Origin: an uncultured Prevotellaceae bacterium
GTDB taxonomy: Bacteria > Bacteroidota > Bacteroidia > Bacteroidales > Bacteroidaceae
Assembly (NCBI GenBank): GCA_900316645.1
Contig: ONDP01000002.1
Span: 62,001 to 126,000, forward strand
DNA: 64,000 bases
Reading direction: 5' to 3'
The position numbers were made by a program, and so were the translations under genes. The notes below the pieces were generated by a model. That model made no database searches. It was not told the origin of the DNA and was given only the letters and a program-made list of their open reading frames with translations. This document shows positions 25,434 to 34,687 of this stretch, piece after piece (position 1 is the stretch's first letter; each line of letters begins with the position of its first letter).

Positions 25434-26600
25434 ATGAGTGATTTTCAAACAAAAGTAGCAGCGTTGCGTGCTCACCATGAGGAGCTGCTGACACGCAAAA
25501 ACGAGCCCATGGAGTGGGGCAATGGTATTTACGATAAGTGGAAGAACCCTATACTGACAGCTGAGCATACACCACTGGAGTGGCGCTATGATTTCTGTGA
25601 AAAGGATAATCCCTATCTGATGCAACGCATCATGATGAATGCTACTCTGAATTCGGGTGCAATCAAGTGGAATGGCAAGTATGTGCTGGTTGTCCGTGTA
25701 GAGGGCGCCGACCGTAAGTCGTTCTTCGCTGTGGCCGAGAGTCCCAATGGTGTTGACAACTTCCGTTTCTGGGAAGAGCCTATCACTATGCCTGACGACG
25801 TGATTCCTGCAACCAATATCTATGATATGCGTATTACGGCTCACGAGGATGGTTGGATCTATGGTGTGTTCTGTGCTGAGCGTCATGATGACTCACAGCC
25901 TGGTAACCTCAGTGCTGCTACAGCAACGGCAGGTATTGCCCGTACTAAGGACTTGAAGAATTGGGAGCGCCTACCAGACTTGAAGACCAAGTCGCAGCAG
26001 CGTAATGTGGTCCTGCATCCTGAGTTTGTTGATGGCAAGTATGCCTTCTACACACGTCCTCAGGATGGTTTCATCGATACAGGTTCAGGTGGTGGTATCG
26101 GTTGGGCTTTGGTCGATGATATCACTCACGCCGAGGTGAAGACTGAGAAGATTATCAATGCACGTCACTATCATACCATTACTGAGGTGAAGAATGGCGA
26201 AGGACCTCATCCCATCAAGACGAAGAAGGGATGGTTGCATCTGGCTCATGGTGTTCGAGCCACTGCTGACGGCCTGCGTTATGTATTATATATGTATATG
26301 ACATCCTTGGAAGACCCCACTAAGGTGATTGCACAACCCGGTGGATTCTTCCTCGTACCTACAGGCGACGAATATCTCGGTGATGTGATGAACGTTGCTT
26401 TTGCCAATGGCTGGATAGCCGACGAGGACGGTAAGGTGTTTATCTACTATGCTTCTGCCGATACCCGTATGCATGTTGCTACCTCAACCATCGATAAACT
26501 GGTGGACTACTGTATGAATACTCCTGAGGACGGATTCTATACAGCAGCTTCTGTCGAAACCATTAAGAAACTAATTGCAAAAAATAAACAACATGGCTAA
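25434..26600 (+). CDS. GH130 mannosylglucose phosphorylase
   Basis: 388 residues without signal peptide, so cytoplasmic. It has the five-bladed propeller pattern of GH130, including NAGA/NSGAIKWNGKYVLVVRVEG and the region IYDMRITAHEDGWIYGVFCAERHDD that carries the proton-donor Asp in subfamily 1. These enzymes phosphorolyse 4-O-beta-mannosyl-glucose to mannose-1-phosphate and glucose. The neighbouring epimerase would supply that substrate, the pathway described for the Bacteroides fragilis mannan genes. Its end overlaps the transporter gene by eight bases. Confidence 0.9.
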   Translation: MSDFQTKVAALRAHHEELLTRKNEPMEWGNGIYDKWKNPILTAEHTPLEWRYDFCEKDNPYLMQRIMMNATLNSGAIKWNGKYVLVVRVEGADRKSFFAVAESPNGVDNFRFWEEPITMPDDVIPATNIYDMRITAHEDGWIYGVFCAERHDDSQPGNLSAATATAGIARTKDLKNWERLPDLKTKSQQRNVVLHPEFVDGKYAFYTRPQDGFIDTGSGGGIGWALVDDITHAEVKTEKIINARHYHTITEVKNGEGPHPIKTKKGWLHLAHGVRATADGLRYVLYMYMTSLEDPTKVIAQPGGFFLVPTGDEYLGDVMNVAFANGWIADEDGKVFIYYASADTRMHVATSTIDKLVDYCMNTPEDGFYTAASVETIKKLIAKNKQHG

Positions 26601-27990
26601 ATCTAAATTATCAGAGAAAATAGGATATGGCTTCGGCGATATGTCGTCCAGTATGTTCTGGAAGATTTTTTCCTATTATCTTCCATTCTTCTACAGTAAC
26701 ATCTTTGGATTGTCACTGGTTGACGCAGGTGTATTGGTGCTTGTCACCCGTATCTGGGACGCTGTGAGCGACCCAATGATGGGTGTCATCTCCGATCGTA
26801 CGAATACGAAATGGGGAAAATACCGTCCATATTTGTTATGGGTGGCTCCTTTCTTCTCCATTTGCGGTATCCTGTTGTTTACCACACCCGATTTGAACTA
26901 TGGAGGAAAACTGATTTGGGCGTATGTCACCTATATCTTGATGATGACGGTCTATACGGGTATTAATGTGCCCTATGGCGCCATGTTGGGTGTGATGACC
27001 GATGATACCAACGAAAAGACCGTGTTCTCGTCTTTCCGTATGTTCTTTGCATACGGCGGTTCGTTCATCTCCCTGTTCCTTTGGGAACCCTTGACCAATC
27101 TGATGGGAGGTTACAACACTCCGGAAGGATGGTTCTGGGCTATGGTGACGATTGCTGCTGCCTGCTTTGTGATGTTCATCCTATGTTTCCTCATGACGAA
27201 AGAGCATCTGAAGACTGTTTCTACTGTAAGTGTAGGAAGCGACTTCAAGGCCTTGCTTTCTAACAAGCCTTGGTGGCTGCTCATTGGTGCAGCCCTCTGC
27301 TTCAACCTGTTCAATACTGTCCGTGGTGCTACGGTGGCCTATTTCTTCCAGGACATCATCGGAGCGAATGTCAATCTGGTATTCTTTGGCTTGATGTTCG
27401 CCTTCTATGCAGGATTGTTCCTTGGTGTAGGTGAGGTGTCCAATATGGTGGGTGTAGCTTCCTGTGTCCCCATCTCCGGACGTTTGGGTAAGAAGACAAC
27501 CTTCATCCTTGTCAATGGTTCGTTGGTGGTACTGAGTGTGTTGTTCTATTTCATTCCTTGTACCCCTACAGGTTATTGGATGATGTTGATATTCCAGATT
27601 TTGATTTCTATCCTGACAGGTATCATGTCTCCATTGGTGTGGAGTATGTATGCTGATGTCAGCGACTATGCAGAATTAGAGTTTAAAACAGCTTCCACAG
27701 GTCTTATCTTCTCGTCCAGTTCTATGGCTCAGAAGTTTGGCGGTGCCATTGGCGGTGCTGCAGTACTGTGGCTGCTCGACGGTTTTGGTTATATCACAGA
27801 TGCCACGCAGTTGGCACAGGGCATTGCACAACCAGACGAGGCAATTGCCTGCTTGCGTTGGCTGATGAGTTTCATCCCGGCCTGTGTGGCTCTGCTCTCT
27901 ATGTGTGTGGTATGGTTCTACCCATTAACCACTGAGCGTATTAATGCTATCAACGCTGAGTTGAAGAAAATACGTGCAATTGATGATTAA
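26593..27990 (+). CDS. GPH-family sugar:cation symporter, probably mannobiose importer
   Basis: 465 residues from ATG 26593, twelve hydrophobic segments. Glycoside-pentoside-hexuronide family marks are the N-terminal KLSEKIGYGFGDMSSSMFW and the WDAVSDPMMGVISDRTNTKWGKYRPYLLW loop between helices 2 and 3. The ATG overlaps the end of the phosphorylase gene and the epimerase gene follows after three bases. By position it corresponds to the mannobiose transporter of the characterised Bacteroides operon; the substrate is inferred. Confidence 0.9.
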   Translation: MAKSKLSEKIGYGFGDMSSSMFWKIFSYYLPFFYSNIFGLSLVDAGVLVLVTRIWDAVSDPMMGVISDRTNTKWGKYRPYLLWVAPFFSICGILLFTTPDLNYGGKLIWAYVTYILMMTVYTGINVPYGAMLGVMTDDTNEKTVFSSFRMFFAYGGSFISLFLWEPLTNLMGGYNTPEGWFWAMVTIAAACFVMFILCFLMTKEHLKTVSTVSVGSDFKALLSNKPWWLLIGAALCFNLFNTVRGATVAYFFQDIIGANVNLVFFGLMFAFYAGLFLGVGEVSNMVGVASCVPISGRLGKKTTFILVNGSLVVLSVLFYFIPCTPTGYWMMLIFQILISILTGIMSPLVWSMYADVSDYAELEFKTASTGLIFSSSSMAQKFGGAIGGAAVLWLLDGFGYITDATQLAQGIAQPDEAIACLRWLMSFIPACVALLSMCVVWFYPLTTERINAINAELKKIRAIDD

Positions 27991-27993
27991 GGT

Positions 27994-29295
27994 ATGACAG
28001 ATTCTTTGAATAAAGGCACAGCCGAGGTTGCTGTGCTTCGTGAGGAAATGCAGGATGTTGTGGAAAACAACATCCTGCGATTTTGGCTCGACAAGATGGT
28101 GGATAACGAGAATGGTGGATTCTATGGCCGCATTGATGCTGATGAGGTGCTTCAGCCCGAGGCAGAGAAGGGGGCCATCCTCAATGCCCGTATCCTGTGG
28201 TCGTTCTCTGCAGCTTATCGTGTGCTGGGTAATCCGGAATATCTTGAGGCTGCCACTCGGGCCAAGGAATATATCATCGACCATTTCATTGACAAGGAGT
28301 ATGGCGGTGTGTATTGGAGTCTGGACTATAAGGGAAATCCTTCTGACACAAAGAAGCAGTTCTATGCCATCGGCTTTGCCATTTACGGAATGTCGGAATA
28401 TGCCCGAGCTACGGGTGATCGCGAGGCTTTGGAGTGTGCCTTGCAACTCTTCGACTGTATCGAGGAACATGCTTTCGACCATCAGTATAACGGCTATATT
28501 GAAGCTTGTACCCGTGAGTGGGGCGAGATAGCTGATATGCGTCTTTCGGAACTGGATGCTAACTTCCCCAAGTCGCAGAACACCCATTTGCACATTATTG
28601 AACCCTATGCCAACTTGTATCGTTGCCTGAAGGAATTCCGTGAAAAGGATTCGTGTGACTATGTACCTGTCATCGGCTCAGTACTGCCCATAGGTGTTAC
28701 CGTTCCAGAGGAAACAGTCCTCCGTGTAGAAGCCGCTCTCCGTAATATAATTGGTATTTTTACTGATAAGATTCTGAATCCCGAGACGCATCATCTCGAC
28801 CTCTTCTTCGAGATGGACTGGACTCGTGGCGCAGGACGCTTGGAGAGCTATGGCCACGATATCGAGTGCTCTTGGTTAATGCATGAGGCAGCCCTCGTGC
28901 TTGGCGACCAGGATGTACTGGCAAAGGTTGAACCGATCGTCCGTGAAGTGGCAAAGGCTTCTGAAAAGGGTTTGCGCCCAGATGGGTCGATGATTCACGA
29001 GGCCAACCTTGATACAGGTCATGTGGATGATGATCTCCATTGGTGGGTTCAAGCTGAGAATGTGGTAGGGTGGGCTAATCTCTATCAGCATTTCGGTGAC
29101 GAGCAGGCATTGGAACGTGCCGTCCGCTGCTGGAACTATATCAAAACACAAATCATCGACTGGGAACATGGCGAGTGGCATTGGAGCCGTCATCCAGATG
29201 GTACGCTCAATACGGTTGATGACAAGGCAGGTTTCTGGAAGTGTCCATATCATAACAGCCGAATGTGTTTGGAAATCATAGAGCGCTTTGGTTAA
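27994..29295 (+). CDS. Mannobiose (cellobiose-type) 2-epimerase
   Basis: 433 residues of the AGE/cellobiose-2-epimerase (alpha/alpha)6 barrel: FWLDKMVDNENGGFYGRID, GAILNARILWSFSAAYR, YGGVYWSLDYKGNP, KQFYAIGFAIYGMSEYA. The two catalytic His fit SYGHDIECSWLMHEAA (about residue 290) and the C-terminal WKCPYHNSRMCLEI. In this operon it would convert mannobiose to mannosylglucose in the cytoplasm for the GH130 enzyme. Last gene of the operon. An AT-rich stretch follows with no clear terminator. Confidence 0.9.
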   Translation: MTDSLNKGTAEVAVLREEMQDVVENNILRFWLDKMVDNENGGFYGRIDADEVLQPEAEKGAILNARILWSFSAAYRVLGNPEYLEAATRAKEYIIDHFIDKEYGGVYWSLDYKGNPSDTKKQFYAIGFAIYGMSEYARATGDREALECALQLFDCIEEHAFDHQYNGYIEACTREWGEIADMRLSELDANFPKSQNTHLHIIEPYANLYRCLKEFREKDSCDYVPVIGSVLPIGVTVPEETVLRVEAALRNIIGIFTDKILNPETHHLDLFFEMDWTRGAGRLESYGHDIECSWLMHEAALVLGDQDVLAKVEPIVREVAKASEKGLRPDGSMIHEANLDTGHVDDDLHWWVQAENVVGWANLYQHFGDEQALERAVRCWNYIKTQIIDWEHGEWHWSRHPDGTLNTVDDKAGFWKCPYHNSRMCLEIIERFG

Positions 29296-29450
29296 TCTAT
29301 TAATATAATATAATATAGGTTCACGCGCGAGGCTTTTTTGTTCTATATATTATGTCATTCTGGGGCTTAGATAGGGCAAACTTTGCAATTTATGTTATTT
29401 TGCGAAAAAGATTTCTACAATAAAGTGCTGATATTATGGAATTTATTCTG

Positions 29451-29458
29451 TACCTTTG
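29451..29458 (+). promoter_or_regulatory. Promoter -7 element (TACCTTTG) for the XRE-like gene
   Basis: A TAnnTTTG match 45 bases upstream of the ATG at 29504. The 155-base gap before it (29296-29450) is AT-rich and shows no other feature I can support. Confidence 0.6.
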
Positions 29459-29503
29459 CCGTCGGAAAGTTAAGGTATAATTAACCAACACCGACAAAGA
29501 CAG

Positions 29504-29716
29504 ATGAATATAGGTAAGCACATCGAAGAAATTCTCAGGAAGCAGGGTAAGTCTGCAGCCTGGTTGGCATCGCAAATTCCCTGCGAGCGCACTAATGTTT
29601 ATAACATTTTCAAGCGTAAGAGTTTGGATGTACGTTTGCTGATGCGTATCAGCGTAATTTTGGAGCATGACTTCTTCAAGGAATTATCCGAAGAGGCGTT
29701 TCCTAAGCGCAAATAA
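29504..29716 (+). CDS. Small XRE-like helix-turn-helix protein
   Basis: 70 residues that are nearly all one helix-turn-helix domain: IGKHIEEILRKQGKSAAWLASQIPCERTNVYNIFKRKSLDVRLLMRISVILEHDFF. The pattern is that of a Cro/C1-type DNA-binding domain without a ligand or oligomerisation domain. It has its own promoter and terminator and lies between the mannan operon and the nuo operon; regulation of either is possible but not shown. Confidence 0.8.
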   Translation: MNIGKHIEEILRKQGKSAAWLASQIPCERTNVYNIFKRKSLDVRLLMRISVILEHDFFKELSEEAFPKRK

Positions 29717-29721
29717 ATTAA

Positions 29722-29755
29722 GGCCGTTACTCTCAAAGTAGCGGCTTTTATTTTT
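29722..29755 (+). terminator. Rho-independent terminator of the XRE-like gene
   Basis: GGCCGTTACT pairs with AGTAGCGGCT (one G-T) over a short loop and is followed by TTTTATTTTT. It separates the regulator from nuoA. Confidence 0.85.
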
Positions 29756-29802
29756 GAGCAAAGATTTTGCATATTTATCTTTATTCTTTGCATTTTTTTT
29801 TG

Positions 29803-29810
29803 TACCTTTG
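29803..29810 (+). promoter_or_regulatory. Promoter -7 element (TACCTTTG) of the nuo operon
   Basis: A TAnnTTTG match 30 bases before nuoA, directly after the terminator of the preceding gene. The region upstream is T-rich and the -33 element is unclear. Confidence 0.7.
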
Positions 29811-29840
29811 CACTCAAATTGAATTCAATATTATTATTTT

Positions 29841-30191
29841 ATGAACTTTACTTTGTTAATTACCGTCATTTTGACGGCTGTTACTTTGGTGGTAGGAGCT
29901 TATGTAGTTGCGAAGCTGATAGGTCCTCGGTCCTATAACAAGGTAAAAGGTGAACCATATGAGTGCGGTATTCCTACCAAGGGCTCGTCGTGGTTGCCGT
30001 TTACTGTAGGATTCTATCTGTTTGCCATCTTGTTCCTCATGTTTGATGTGGAGACCGTCTTTCTCTATCCATGGGCAGTCGTTGTGAAGGATCTGGGAGC
30101 AGCAGCTCTGCTGACTATCGGTTTCTTCTTGGTTGTTTTAGTATTCGGGCTTGTTTATGCCTGGAGGAAAGGAGATTTGGAATGGAAGTAA
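29841..30191 (+). CDS. nuoA: NADH-quinone oxidoreductase subunit A
   Basis: 116 residues with three membrane helices and the conserved loop PYECGIPTKGS between the first two; FDVETVFLYPWAVVVKDLG follows. Complex I membrane subunit at the quinone-site junction. First gene of a ten-gene operon; its end overlaps nuoB by ten bases. Confidence 0.95.
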   Translation: MNFTLLITVILTAVTLVVGAYVVAKLIGPRSYNKVKGEPYECGIPTKGSSWLPFTVGFYLFAILFLMFDVETVFLYPWAVVVKDLGAAALLTIGFFLVVLVFGLVYAWRKGDLEWK

Positions 30192-30895
30192 GAAAGCCCC
30201 ACATTAAGAGTATTCCCTATGATGAGTGGAAAGACAATGAGTCGTTGGAGAAAATCATCGACGAACTGCATGAGGGTGGCGTTAATGTTATCACTGGATC
30301 TCTTGACCAGTTGATAAACTGGGGACGCGCAAACTCCCTGTGGTCGCTGACCTTTGCCACTTCTTGCTGTGGTATCGAGTTTATGGCCTGTGGCTGTTCC
30401 CGTTATGACTTTGCCCGCTTTGGTTTTGAGGTAACCCGTAACTCACCCCGTCAGGCCGACCTGATTATGTGTGCCGGAACTATCACTCACAAGATGGCGC
30501 CAGCTCTTAAGCGTCTGTACGACGAGATGGCCGAGCCCAAGTATGTGATTGCTGTAGGTGGCTGTGCCATCAGTGGTGGACCTTTCAAGTCGAGCTATCA
30601 TGTAGTGAAGGGTATTGAGGAGATAGTACCTGTAGATGTGTTCATTCCAGGCTGTCCCCCTCGTCCCGAGGCAATTATGTATGGAATGATGCAGTTGCAG
30701 CGTAAAGTGAAGATTGAGAAATTCTTCGGTGGAGCTAACCATAAGCAGACCAAGGAGGAAAGGAAGTTAGGTGTATCTAACGAAGAATTGTTGTCACGTA
30801 TGATTGGTGACCGTCGCCGCGAAACGATTGTCGTTACTGACGTGCCTCAGGATTTCGTTGAGGAACTGAAGAAAGGAAAGGAGGATGCCGTATGA
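30182..30895 (+). CDS. nuoB: NADH-quinone oxidoreductase subunit B
   Basis: 237 residues when started at the ATG at 30182 inside the nuoA end. Cys ligands of the N2 [4Fe-4S] cluster are seen in TSCCGIEFMACG, MCAGTITHK, and IPGCPPRPEA, with the adjacent VGGCAISGG. The C-terminal tail of about 60 residues after KIEKFFGG is charged and longer than in the shortest homologues. Sits in the peripheral arm next to the quinone. The stop overlaps the nuoCD start (ATGA). Confidence 0.95.
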   Translation: MEVRKPHIKSIPYDEWKDNESLEKIIDELHEGGVNVITGSLDQLINWGRANSLWSLTFATSCCGIEFMACGCSRYDFARFGFEVTRNSPRQADLIMCAGTITHKMAPALKRLYDEMAEPKYVIAVGGCAISGGPFKSSYHVVKGIEEIVPVDVFIPGCPPRPEAIMYGMMQLQRKVKIEKFFGGANHKQTKEERKLGVSNEELLSRMIGDRRRETIVVTDVPQDFVEELKKGKEDAV

Positions 30896-32505
30896 AACTT
30901 GATTTTCTGACTTTTGACTTTGATAAGTTCGCACAGGAGATGCAGAACTTGAAAGAGCAGAAAGGCTTCGACTATTTGGTGACTATCGTCGGTGAGGACT
31001 TTGGTCCTGAGGAGGGACTTGGATGTATCTATATCCTTGAGAATACGGAGACTCATGAGCGTTGCTCAGTCAAGATGATAGCCCGCACACAGATGTGTGG
31101 TGATGAAATTGCCTCTAATGGTGTAGGTGTTGCTGATGAGCAGCTGACTCCCTATTTGCCCTCAGTTATCAACATCTGGCATGTAGCCGATCTGTTGGAG
31201 CGTGAGGTCTATGACTTCTACGGAATTGTGTTCATCGGTCATCCCGACATGCGTCGCCTCTTCCTGCGTAGCGATTTCAAAGGATTCCCCTTCCGCAAGG
31301 ATTGGAAATTTGACGACAGCTATACCCTTGAAGATGAAGTAGAGCCAGAATATGGATTGGAGTATTACTTAGACCGTGAAGGTTGTCTGCAGGTGAAACA
31401 TAACCGCCTGTTTGCTACCGACGAATATGTCATCAACATCGGTCCTCAGCACCCTTCTACTCACGGTGTTCTCCGTTTGCAGACCGTTCTCGACGGTGAG
31501 ACGGTTAAGCGCATTTATCCTCATCTGGGCTATATCCATCGTGGTATTGAGAAGATGTGCGAGTCGCTGACCTATCCTCAGACATTGGCGCTGACCGACC
31601 GTCTCAACTATCTCTCTGCCATGATGCATCGCCATGCGCTGGTTGGTGTTATCGAGGAGGGAATGGGTGTTGAACTCACCGACCGCATCAAGTATATCCG
31701 CACCATCATGGATGAGTTGCAGCGTATTAACTCCCACTTGCTCTATGTAGGTTGCTGTGCTCAGGATATGGGTGCTCTGACAGCTTTCCTCTATTCTATG
31801 CGTGACCGTGAGCATGTGCTCAACTGCATGGAGGAGACCACTGGTGGCCGTCTGATTCAGAACTATTATAGAATAGGTGGTTTGCAGGATGATATTGATC
31901 CTAATTTCGTAAAGAATGTCAAGGAACTCATTAAGTATTTGAAGCCCATCATTCAGGAGTATGTTGACGTGTTTGGCGACAATATTATTACCCACAACCG
32001 CTTCGAGAAAGTTGGTCCGATGGGTAGGGAGGATTGCATCAGCTATGCTGTCACAGGTCCTGCCGGTCGTGCTGCCGGATGGAAGAATGATGTCCGCAAG
32101 AACCATCCTTATGTCCTGTATGACAAGGTAGAGTGGGAGCAGATCACCATGAATGGTTGCGATACTATGGACCGCTACACCTGCCATATTGACGAGATGT
32201 ATCAGAGTCTGCACATCATTGAGCAGTTGATTGATAACATCCCAGCGGGTGATTTCTATGTGAAGCAGAAGCCTATCATCAAGGTACCTGAGGGACAGTG
32301 GTATTTCTCTGTCGAGGGTGCCAGTGGTGAGTTTGGTGTTTATCTTGATTCACGTGGTGACAAGAGTCCGTATCGTCTGAAAATGCGTCCGATGGGTCTT
32401 TCCCTCACAGGCGCACTCGATCCCATGCTTCGTGGTCAGAAGATAGCCGACCTCGTAGCTACAGGTGCTGCTATTGACTTTGTAATTCCTGATATTGACA
32501 GATAA
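30892..32505 (+). CDS. nuoCD: NADH-quinone oxidoreductase fused subunits C/D
   Basis: 537 residues. The N-terminal about 150 residues are NuoC-like (VADLLEREVYDFYGIVFIGHPDMRRLFLRSDFKGFPFRKDW). The rest is NuoD (NIGPQHPSTHGVLRLQTVLDGE, YIHRGIEKMCE, LNYLSAMMHRHALVG, then the C-terminal DPMLRGQKIADLVATGAAIDFVIPDIDR). NuoD holds residues of the quinone pocket. The C-D fusion is a family trait also found in enterobacteria. Confidence 0.95.
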   Translation: MKLDFLTFDFDKFAQEMQNLKEQKGFDYLVTIVGEDFGPEEGLGCIYILENTETHERCSVKMIARTQMCGDEIASNGVGVADEQLTPYLPSVINIWHVADLLEREVYDFYGIVFIGHPDMRRLFLRSDFKGFPFRKDWKFDDSYTLEDEVEPEYGLEYYLDREGCLQVKHNRLFATDEYVINIGPQHPSTHGVLRLQTVLDGETVKRIYPHLGYIHRGIEKMCESLTYPQTLALTDRLNYLSAMMHRHALVGVIEEGMGVELTDRIKYIRTIMDELQRINSHLLYVGCCAQDMGALTAFLYSMRDREHVLNCMEETTGGRLIQNYYRIGGLQDDIDPNFVKNVKELIKYLKPIIQEYVDVFGDNIITHNRFEKVGPMGREDCISYAVTGPAGRAAGWKNDVRKNHPYVLYDKVEWEQITMNGCDTMDRYTCHIDEMYQSLHIIEQLIDNIPAGDFYVKQKPIIKVPEGQWYFSVEGASGEFGVYLDSRGDKSPYRLKMRPMGLSLTGALDPMLRGQKIADLVATGAAIDFVIPDIDR

Positions 32506-32519
32506 AAGCGAAGGAGATT

Positions 32520-33608
32520 ATGTTTGATTTTAGAATAGTTACACAATGGTTCGACTCACTTCTTCGCCAGACGTTAGGTTTGGGAGATTTCTGGTCGATA
32601 TTGATAGAATGCGTATTGGTGGGTGTTGCTATCCTTGTGGGATATGCACTGATTGCCATCGTATTGATTTTCATGGAGCGTAAGGTTTGTGCCTACTTCC
32701 AGTGCCGCTTGGGCCCGATGCGTGTCGGTCCTTGGGGTCTGTTGCAGGTGTTTGCCGACGTGCTGAAGATGCTCATCAAGGAGATATTCTTTGTTGATCG
32801 TGCTGATAAGTTCCTCTACTCCGTTGCTCCGCTCTTAGTGATTTTCGGTTCTGTGGGAGCCTTTGCCTTCCTTCCTTGGAACAATGGTGCCACAGTGCTC
32901 GATTTCAATGTGGGAGTATTCCTCCTGACAGCCATTTCTTCGTTAGGTATCATTGGTATCTTCTTGGCTGGTTGGGGTTCTAACAATAAGTATTCAGTCG
33001 TTTCGGCTATGCGTAGTGCCGTACAGATGATTTCCTACGAAATTTCTCTGTGCCTTTGCCTGATTACTGCCGTTATCTTAACGGGTACATTGCAGATGTC
33101 GGGTATTGTAGAGGCTCAGACGGGTCCTTTCAAGTGGCTCGTCTTTCAGGGACACATCCCCGCACTGCTGACCTTCTTCACCTTCCTCGTTGCCGGTAAT
33201 GCTGAGGCCAACCGTGGTCCTTTCGATATGGCAGAGGCTGAGAGTGAGCTGACAGCAGGCCATCATACTGAGTATAGTGGTATGGGCTTCGGTTTCTTCT
33301 ATCTGGCCGAGTTCCTCAATCTCTTCATCACCGCAGGTATTGCTGCCACCGTCTTCCTTGGCGGTTGGGCTCCCCTGAACATCGGTGTTGAGGCCTTCGA
33401 TGCTGTAATGAACTACATCCCAGGCATTGTATGGTTCATGGGTAAGGCTTTCGGACTGGTATGGATTCTGATGTGGATTAAGTGGACCTTCCCCCGTCTG
33501 CGTATCGACCAGATATTGTCGTTGGAGTGGAAGTATCTGATGCCCCTGTCGCTCTTCAATCTATTGTTGATGACGGTTGTCGTAGCCCTTGGCTTATATA
33601 TTAAATAA
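32520..33608 (+). CDS. nuoH: NADH-quinone oxidoreductase subunit H
   Basis: 362 residues, eight or nine membrane helices. The conserved stretch IFMERKVCAYFQCRLGPMRVGPWGLLQ is followed by DVLKMLIKEIFF, and NRGPFDMAEAESELTAGHHTEYSGM forms part of the quinone chamber. A good ribosome-binding sequence (AAGGAG) precedes the ATG by five bases, which is rare in this window. Confidence 0.95.
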   Translation: MFDFRIVTQWFDSLLRQTLGLGDFWSILIECVLVGVAILVGYALIAIVLIFMERKVCAYFQCRLGPMRVGPWGLLQVFADVLKMLIKEIFFVDRADKFLYSVAPLLVIFGSVGAFAFLPWNNGATVLDFNVGVFLLTAISSLGIIGIFLAGWGSNNKYSVVSAMRSAVQMISYEISLCLCLITAVILTGTLQMSGIVEAQTGPFKWLVFQGHIPALLTFFTFLVAGNAEANRGPFDMAEAESELTAGHHTEYSGMGFGFFYLAEFLNLFITAGIAATVFLGGWAPLNIGVEAFDAVMNYIPGIVWFMGKAFGLVWILMWIKWTFPRLRIDQILSLEWKYLMPLSLFNLLLMTVVVALGLYIK

Positions 33609-33617
33609 GGTATAGCA

Positions 33618-34163
33618 ATGGAAGAAAATAAATCATATTTTGGAGAAATCGGGCATGCCCTGAAGACGCTGGCTATCGGTATGGGTGTCACTTGGAAGGA
33701 GTATTTCAAGGACTTCTTTACCAATAAGTCAACTGAGCAGTATCCCGAAAACCGTAAGACGACGCTGCATGTTGCTCAGCGTCATCGTGGCCGCTTGGTA
33801 TTCAAGCGCAATGAGGATGGTTCCTACAAGTGTACCGCCTGTACGCTGTGTGAGAAGTCATGTCCTAATGGCACCATCAAGATTGTTTCCCACATGCAGG
33901 AAGATCCTGAGACGGGAAAGAAGAAGAAGGTGCTCGACGACTATCTCTACGACCTGGGCGACTGTATGTTCTGTCAGTTGTGTACCAATGCCTGCAATTT
34001 CGATGCTATCGAGTTTACCAACGATTTCGAGAATGCCGTCTTCGACCGCTCGAAGCTGGTGCTCCATCTTGACAAGGAGGTCTATAAGGGAGGTTCCCTG
34101 CCTAATCTGTTGAACGGTGGTGCCGCCTGGCAAGTTGGAACGTTTAATACTAAAACAAAGTAA
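33618..34163 (+). CDS. nuoI: NADH-quinone oxidoreductase subunit I
   Basis: 181 residues. Two [4Fe-4S] ferredoxin motifs are intact: CTACTLCEKSCPNGTIKI (about residues 73-90) and CMFCQLCTNACNFDAIEF (about 117-134), the N6a/N6b clusters linking the input side to N2. In this operon there is no NuoG/F/E, so NuoI is the outermost iron-sulphur subunit visible and a candidate docking point for an electron donor such as ferredoxin or flavodoxin (inference). Confidence 0.95.
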   Translation: MEENKSYFGEIGHALKTLAIGMGVTWKEYFKDFFTNKSTEQYPENRKTTLHVAQRHRGRLVFKRNEDGSYKCTACTLCEKSCPNGTIKIVSHMQEDPETGKKKKVLDDYLYDLGDCMFCQLCTNACNFDAIEFTNDFENAVFDRSKLVLHLDKEVYKGGSLPNLLNGGAAWQVGTFNTKTK

Positions 34164-34168
34164 GGACT

Positions 34169-34687
34169 ATGGCTAATATCATCATGTTTTGTATTTTCGC
34201 TGTTGTCATCCTCGTATCTTCTATGATGTGCGTGACGACAAAGCGTATCATGCGAGCAGCAACATTTATGTTGTTTATGCTCCTTGGCGTAGCAGGTCTT
34301 TACTTCCTGCTCGATTACACCTATTTAGGTGCAACCCAGCTTGCTGTCTATGCCGGTGGTGTGACAATGATTTTTGCCTTTGCCATCCAGTTGGTCAGCA
34401 AACGCAGTCTTCAGGGTACGATTGAGCGCATCAAGCTGAGCCGCGTCGCTTGGGGCGGTGTGCTGTGTATCATCAGTTGTGCCGTGGTTGTGTTGGTGTT
34501 GTTGAAGAATCAGTTTATGTATGCCGCAATGGCAGCTCCCGATGTCGAAGTACCGGTGAAACAGATTGGTATGGCATTGGTAGGAACGGGTAAGTATCAG
34601 TATGTACTTCCCTTCGAGTTCATCTCGTTGTTCCTGTTGGCTTGTATCATTGGCGGTTTGGTAGTATCAAGAAAGGAGGAAGAGTAA
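34169..34687 (+). CDS. nuoJ: NADH-quinone oxidoreductase subunit J
   Basis: 172 residues with five membrane helices. FLLDYTYLGATQLAVYAGGVTMIFAFAIQLV carries the conserved GA-Q-xxVYxGxxxxF pattern of NuoJ/ND6 helix 3. Small proton-pumping-arm subunit. The stop overlaps the nuoK start by one base (TAATG). Confidence 0.95.
   Translation: MANIIMFCIFAVVILVSSMMCVTTKRIMRAATFMLFMLLGVAGLYFLLDYTYLGATQLAVYAGGVTMIFAFAIQLVSKRSLQGTIERIKLSRVAWGGVLCIISCAVVVLVLLKNQFMYAAMAAPDVEVPVKQIGMALVGTGKYQYVLPFEFISLFLLACIIGGLVVSRKEEE

Noticed and set aside
29296-29450. Possible regulatory RNA after the mannan operon
   Set aside because: AT-rich with no stable hairpin or promoter other than the one at 29451.
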